Assembly (NCBI RefSeq): GCF_937967675.1
Contig: NZ_CALBSN010000142.1
Span: 1 to 6,797, forward strand
Source: an uncultured Flavobacterium sp.
GTDB taxonomy: Bacteria > Bacteroidota > Bacteroidia > Flavobacteriales > Flavobacteriaceae
Direction: 5' to 3'
DNA: 6,797 nucleotides
Part shown: positions 5,715-6,797 of the stretch, in pieces
Numbering within the stretch: the stretch's first letter is position 1
How the letters are laid out: every line of letters begins with the position of its first letter
The notes under the pieces: model-generated
What the model was told of the DNA's origin: nothing
The model's input: the letters and a program-made list of their open reading frames with translations, nothing else
Databases searched by the model: none
Made by a program: the position numbers and the translations under genes

Positions 5715-6473
5715 ATGAAAATTGTTATATCACCAGCTAAATCTTTGAATTACGAGAGTCCGTTACCGATTTCAAATTACACAGAACCTGCTTTTTTGTC
5801 GAAATCGGAAACCATTCAAAAAACGTTAAAAAAGAAAAAACCGAAGCAATTAATGGAGCTTATGGATATTTCTGAAAAGTTAGCCGAATTAAATTGGCAA
5901 CGCAATCAAGAATGGAGTGTTCCTTTTACGCCTGAAAATGCACGTCCAGCAGTTTATGCTTTTGATGGTGATGTTTATACCGGATTAGATGTGTATTCTT
6001 TGCCGACAGAAAAAGTAGCTGTTTTACAAGAAAAATTGCGAATACTTTCAGGTTTGTACGGACTTCTAAAACCTTTAGATTTAATGCAACCGTATCGTTT
6101 AGAAATGGGAACTTCAATCGCCATTGGAACGAAGAAAAATTTATATGAGTTTTGGAAGAAAACCATCACAGATGCCTTAAACAAAGAACTTAATAAAGAC
6201 GAATTATTTTTAAATTTAGCAAGCAACGAATATTTTAGTTCGGTCAATACAAAAGCATTAAAAGTTCCAGTAATTACTCCAGAATTCAAAGATTATAAAG
6301 ATGGAAAATTAAAAATGATTAGTTTCTTCGCAAAAAAGGCAAGAGGCTTAATGGTGCGTTATATTATGGATACTAATGCTGAAACTATTGAAGATTTAAA
6401 AGGTTTTAACTATGAAGGTTATGCTTTTGATGCGAATTTGAGTAAAGGAAATACTTTAGTTTTTACAAGATAG
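5715..6473 (+). CDS. yaaA: Peroxide stress protein YaaA (DUF328/UPF0246)
   Basis: YaaA is a cytoplasmic protein that in E. coli is induced through OxyR and lowers free iron and oxidative DNA damage during hydrogen peroxide stress; it binds DNA, but its exact chemistry is unsettled. The 252-aa product aligns along nearly its whole length with E. coli YaaA (258 aa): ISPAKSLNYESPL (5-17), FTPENARPAVYAFDGDVYTGL (71-91), LSGLYGLLKPLDLMQPYRLEMG (111-132), LNLASNEYFSSV (166-177), ISFFAKKARGLMVRYI (202-217) and FNYEGYAFD (231-239). The frame stays open upstream to 5457, but that 86-codon extension runs through rluD and its terminator, and MKIVISPAKS is the family's normal N-terminus, so the ATG at 5715 is chosen. 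A -7 promoter box precedes it. The stop codon directly abuts that of the convergent amidotransferase gene. Confidence 0.96.
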   Translation: MKIVISPAKSLNYESPLPISNYTEPAFLSKSETIQKTLKKKKPKQLMELMDISEKLAELNWQRNQEWSVPFTPENARPAVYAFDGDVYTGLDVYSLPTEKVAVLQEKLRILSGLYGLLKPLDLMQPYRLEMGTSIAIGTKKNLYEFWKKTITDALNKELNKDELFLNLASNEYFSSVNTKALKVPVITPEFKDYKDGKLKMISFFAKKARGLMVRYIMDTNAETIEDLKGFNYEGYAFDANLSKGNTLVFTR

Positions 6474-6797
6474 TTAGTTGTCAATCCAGTTTTTTAAGAT
6501 TTGTTTGCCATGTGGAGTCATGATACTTTCAGGGTGAAATTGTACCGCTTTTACATCATAAGTAACATGTCTTAAAGACATAATTTGCTCATTTGAATCC
6601 TCGGAAGTTATGATTAATTCTTTGGGTAAATTTATTTTATTTACAACCCATGAGTGGTATCTACCTACAATAATTTCGTTAGGGATATCTTGAAAAAGTG
6701 TATCATTTTCAATAATAATTATTTTGGTTGCTACACCATGATACACTTTTTCAAGATTTATTAATTTTCCACCAAAAACTTCTCCAATTGCTTGTAA
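6474..6797 (-). CDS. Anthranilate/aminodeoxychorismate synthase glutamine amidotransferase (C-terminal part)
   Basis: This is the last 107 codons of a class I glutamine amidotransferase of the TrpG/PabA group. It releases ammonia from glutamine for the partner chorismate-using subunit (TrpE or PabB) in tryptophan or folate synthesis. The fragment begins LQAIGEVFGGKL, which in this family directly follows the nucleophile motif GVCLG, so the catalytic Cys lies just beyond the right edge. Other motifs are VYHGVATK, VGRYHSWVV and the catalytic His-Glu motif VQFHPESIMTPHG, with a normal C-terminus (ILKNWIDN) at the TAA at 6476-6474. The GTG at 6746-6744 is an internal Val codon, not the start. No trpD follows, because the downstream neighbour is the convergent yaaA; the gene is therefore last in its transcription unit. 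TrpG and PabA cannot be told apart from this part, and many bacteria use one protein for both roles. Confidence 0.9.
   Translation of the reverse strand, partial: LQAIGEVFGGKLINLEKVYHGVATKIIIIENDTLFQDIPNEIIVGRYHSWVVNKINLPKELIITSEDSNEQIMSLRHVTYDVKAVQFHPESIMTPHGKQILKNWIDN
6687..6757. repeat. Perfect 20-bp inverted repeat inside the amidotransferase gene
   Basis: ATCTTGAAAAAGTGTATCAT (6687-6706) is the exact reverse complement of 6738-6757, with a 31-base spacer. Both arms lie within the coding sequence: in gene order the first arm encodes roughly NLEKVYH and the second TLFQD. No T tract follows on the gene strand, so it does not look like a terminator. Confidence 0.85.

Noticed and set aside
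5975..6289. 104-aa minus-strand open frame within yaaA
   Set aside because: It is antisense to the strongly conserved core of yaaA and has no recognisable domain.
6464..6482. Small hairpin at the yaaA/amidotransferase junction (ACAA...TTGT)
   Set aside because: The stem is only about four A/T-rich base pairs and no T tract follows, so it does not support a terminator.
6474..6746. A complete 90-aa gene starting at GTG
   Set aside because: The frame continues upstream to the window edge with conserved amidotransferase sequence (LQAIGEVFGG), so the GTG is an internal Val codon of a longer gene.
6687..6757. Inverted repeat as an intrinsic terminator or attenuator
   Set aside because: It is in the middle of a coding region, and no run of T follows the second arm on the gene strand.

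Overview
The window looks like core chromosome of a Flavobacterium-like member of the Bacteroidota. The DNA is AT-rich. Genes lack Shine-Dalgarno sequences except where one gene starts at the end of another. Five gene starts have a TAnnTTTG box upstream, the Bacteroidota -7 element. The protein sequences, such as a signal peptide ending FSQ, an RluD beginning with an ELYEHHRFEA-type segment and a DEFD-type DbpA-like helicase, also fit flavobacteria. No mobile element, CRISPR array, tRNA or rRNA was found.

Layout. At the left edge (1-140, minus) is the start of a secreted protein, probably an M14 zinc carboxypeptidase. It diverges from a two-gene plus-strand unit (236-2219): a DbpA-like DEAD-box RNA helicase and, one base later, a zinc-ribbon SAM methyltransferase. 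That unit converges on a minus-strand ddl-coaD operon (3719-2283), and a large inverted repeat (2221-2278) fills the gap between the stop codons. Divergent from ddl is a second plus-strand pair (3898-5575): a one-helix membrane protein with two PASTA domains and an overlapping rluD. A rho-independent terminator follows rluD. Next comes yaaA on the plus strand (5715-6473), whose stop codon directly abuts that of a minus-strand glutamine amidotransferase of the TrpG/PabA family, which is cut by the right edge.

How the genes relate. ddl makes the D-Ala-D-Ala dipeptide for peptidoglycan, and the divergent PASTA protein belongs to a fold that often binds cell-wall fragments, so this pair may share a cell-wall theme. 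rluD and the DbpA-like helicase both belong to families acting on 23S rRNA during 50S maturation. coaD serves coenzyme A synthesis, yaaA protects against peroxide, and the amidotransferase feeds chorismate-derived pathways.

Nothing here amounts to a clearly new biological system. The best candidates for a second look are a perfect 20-bp inverted repeat inside the amidotransferase coding region, the intergenic palindromic element at 2221-2278, and an apparently leaderless helicase mRNA.
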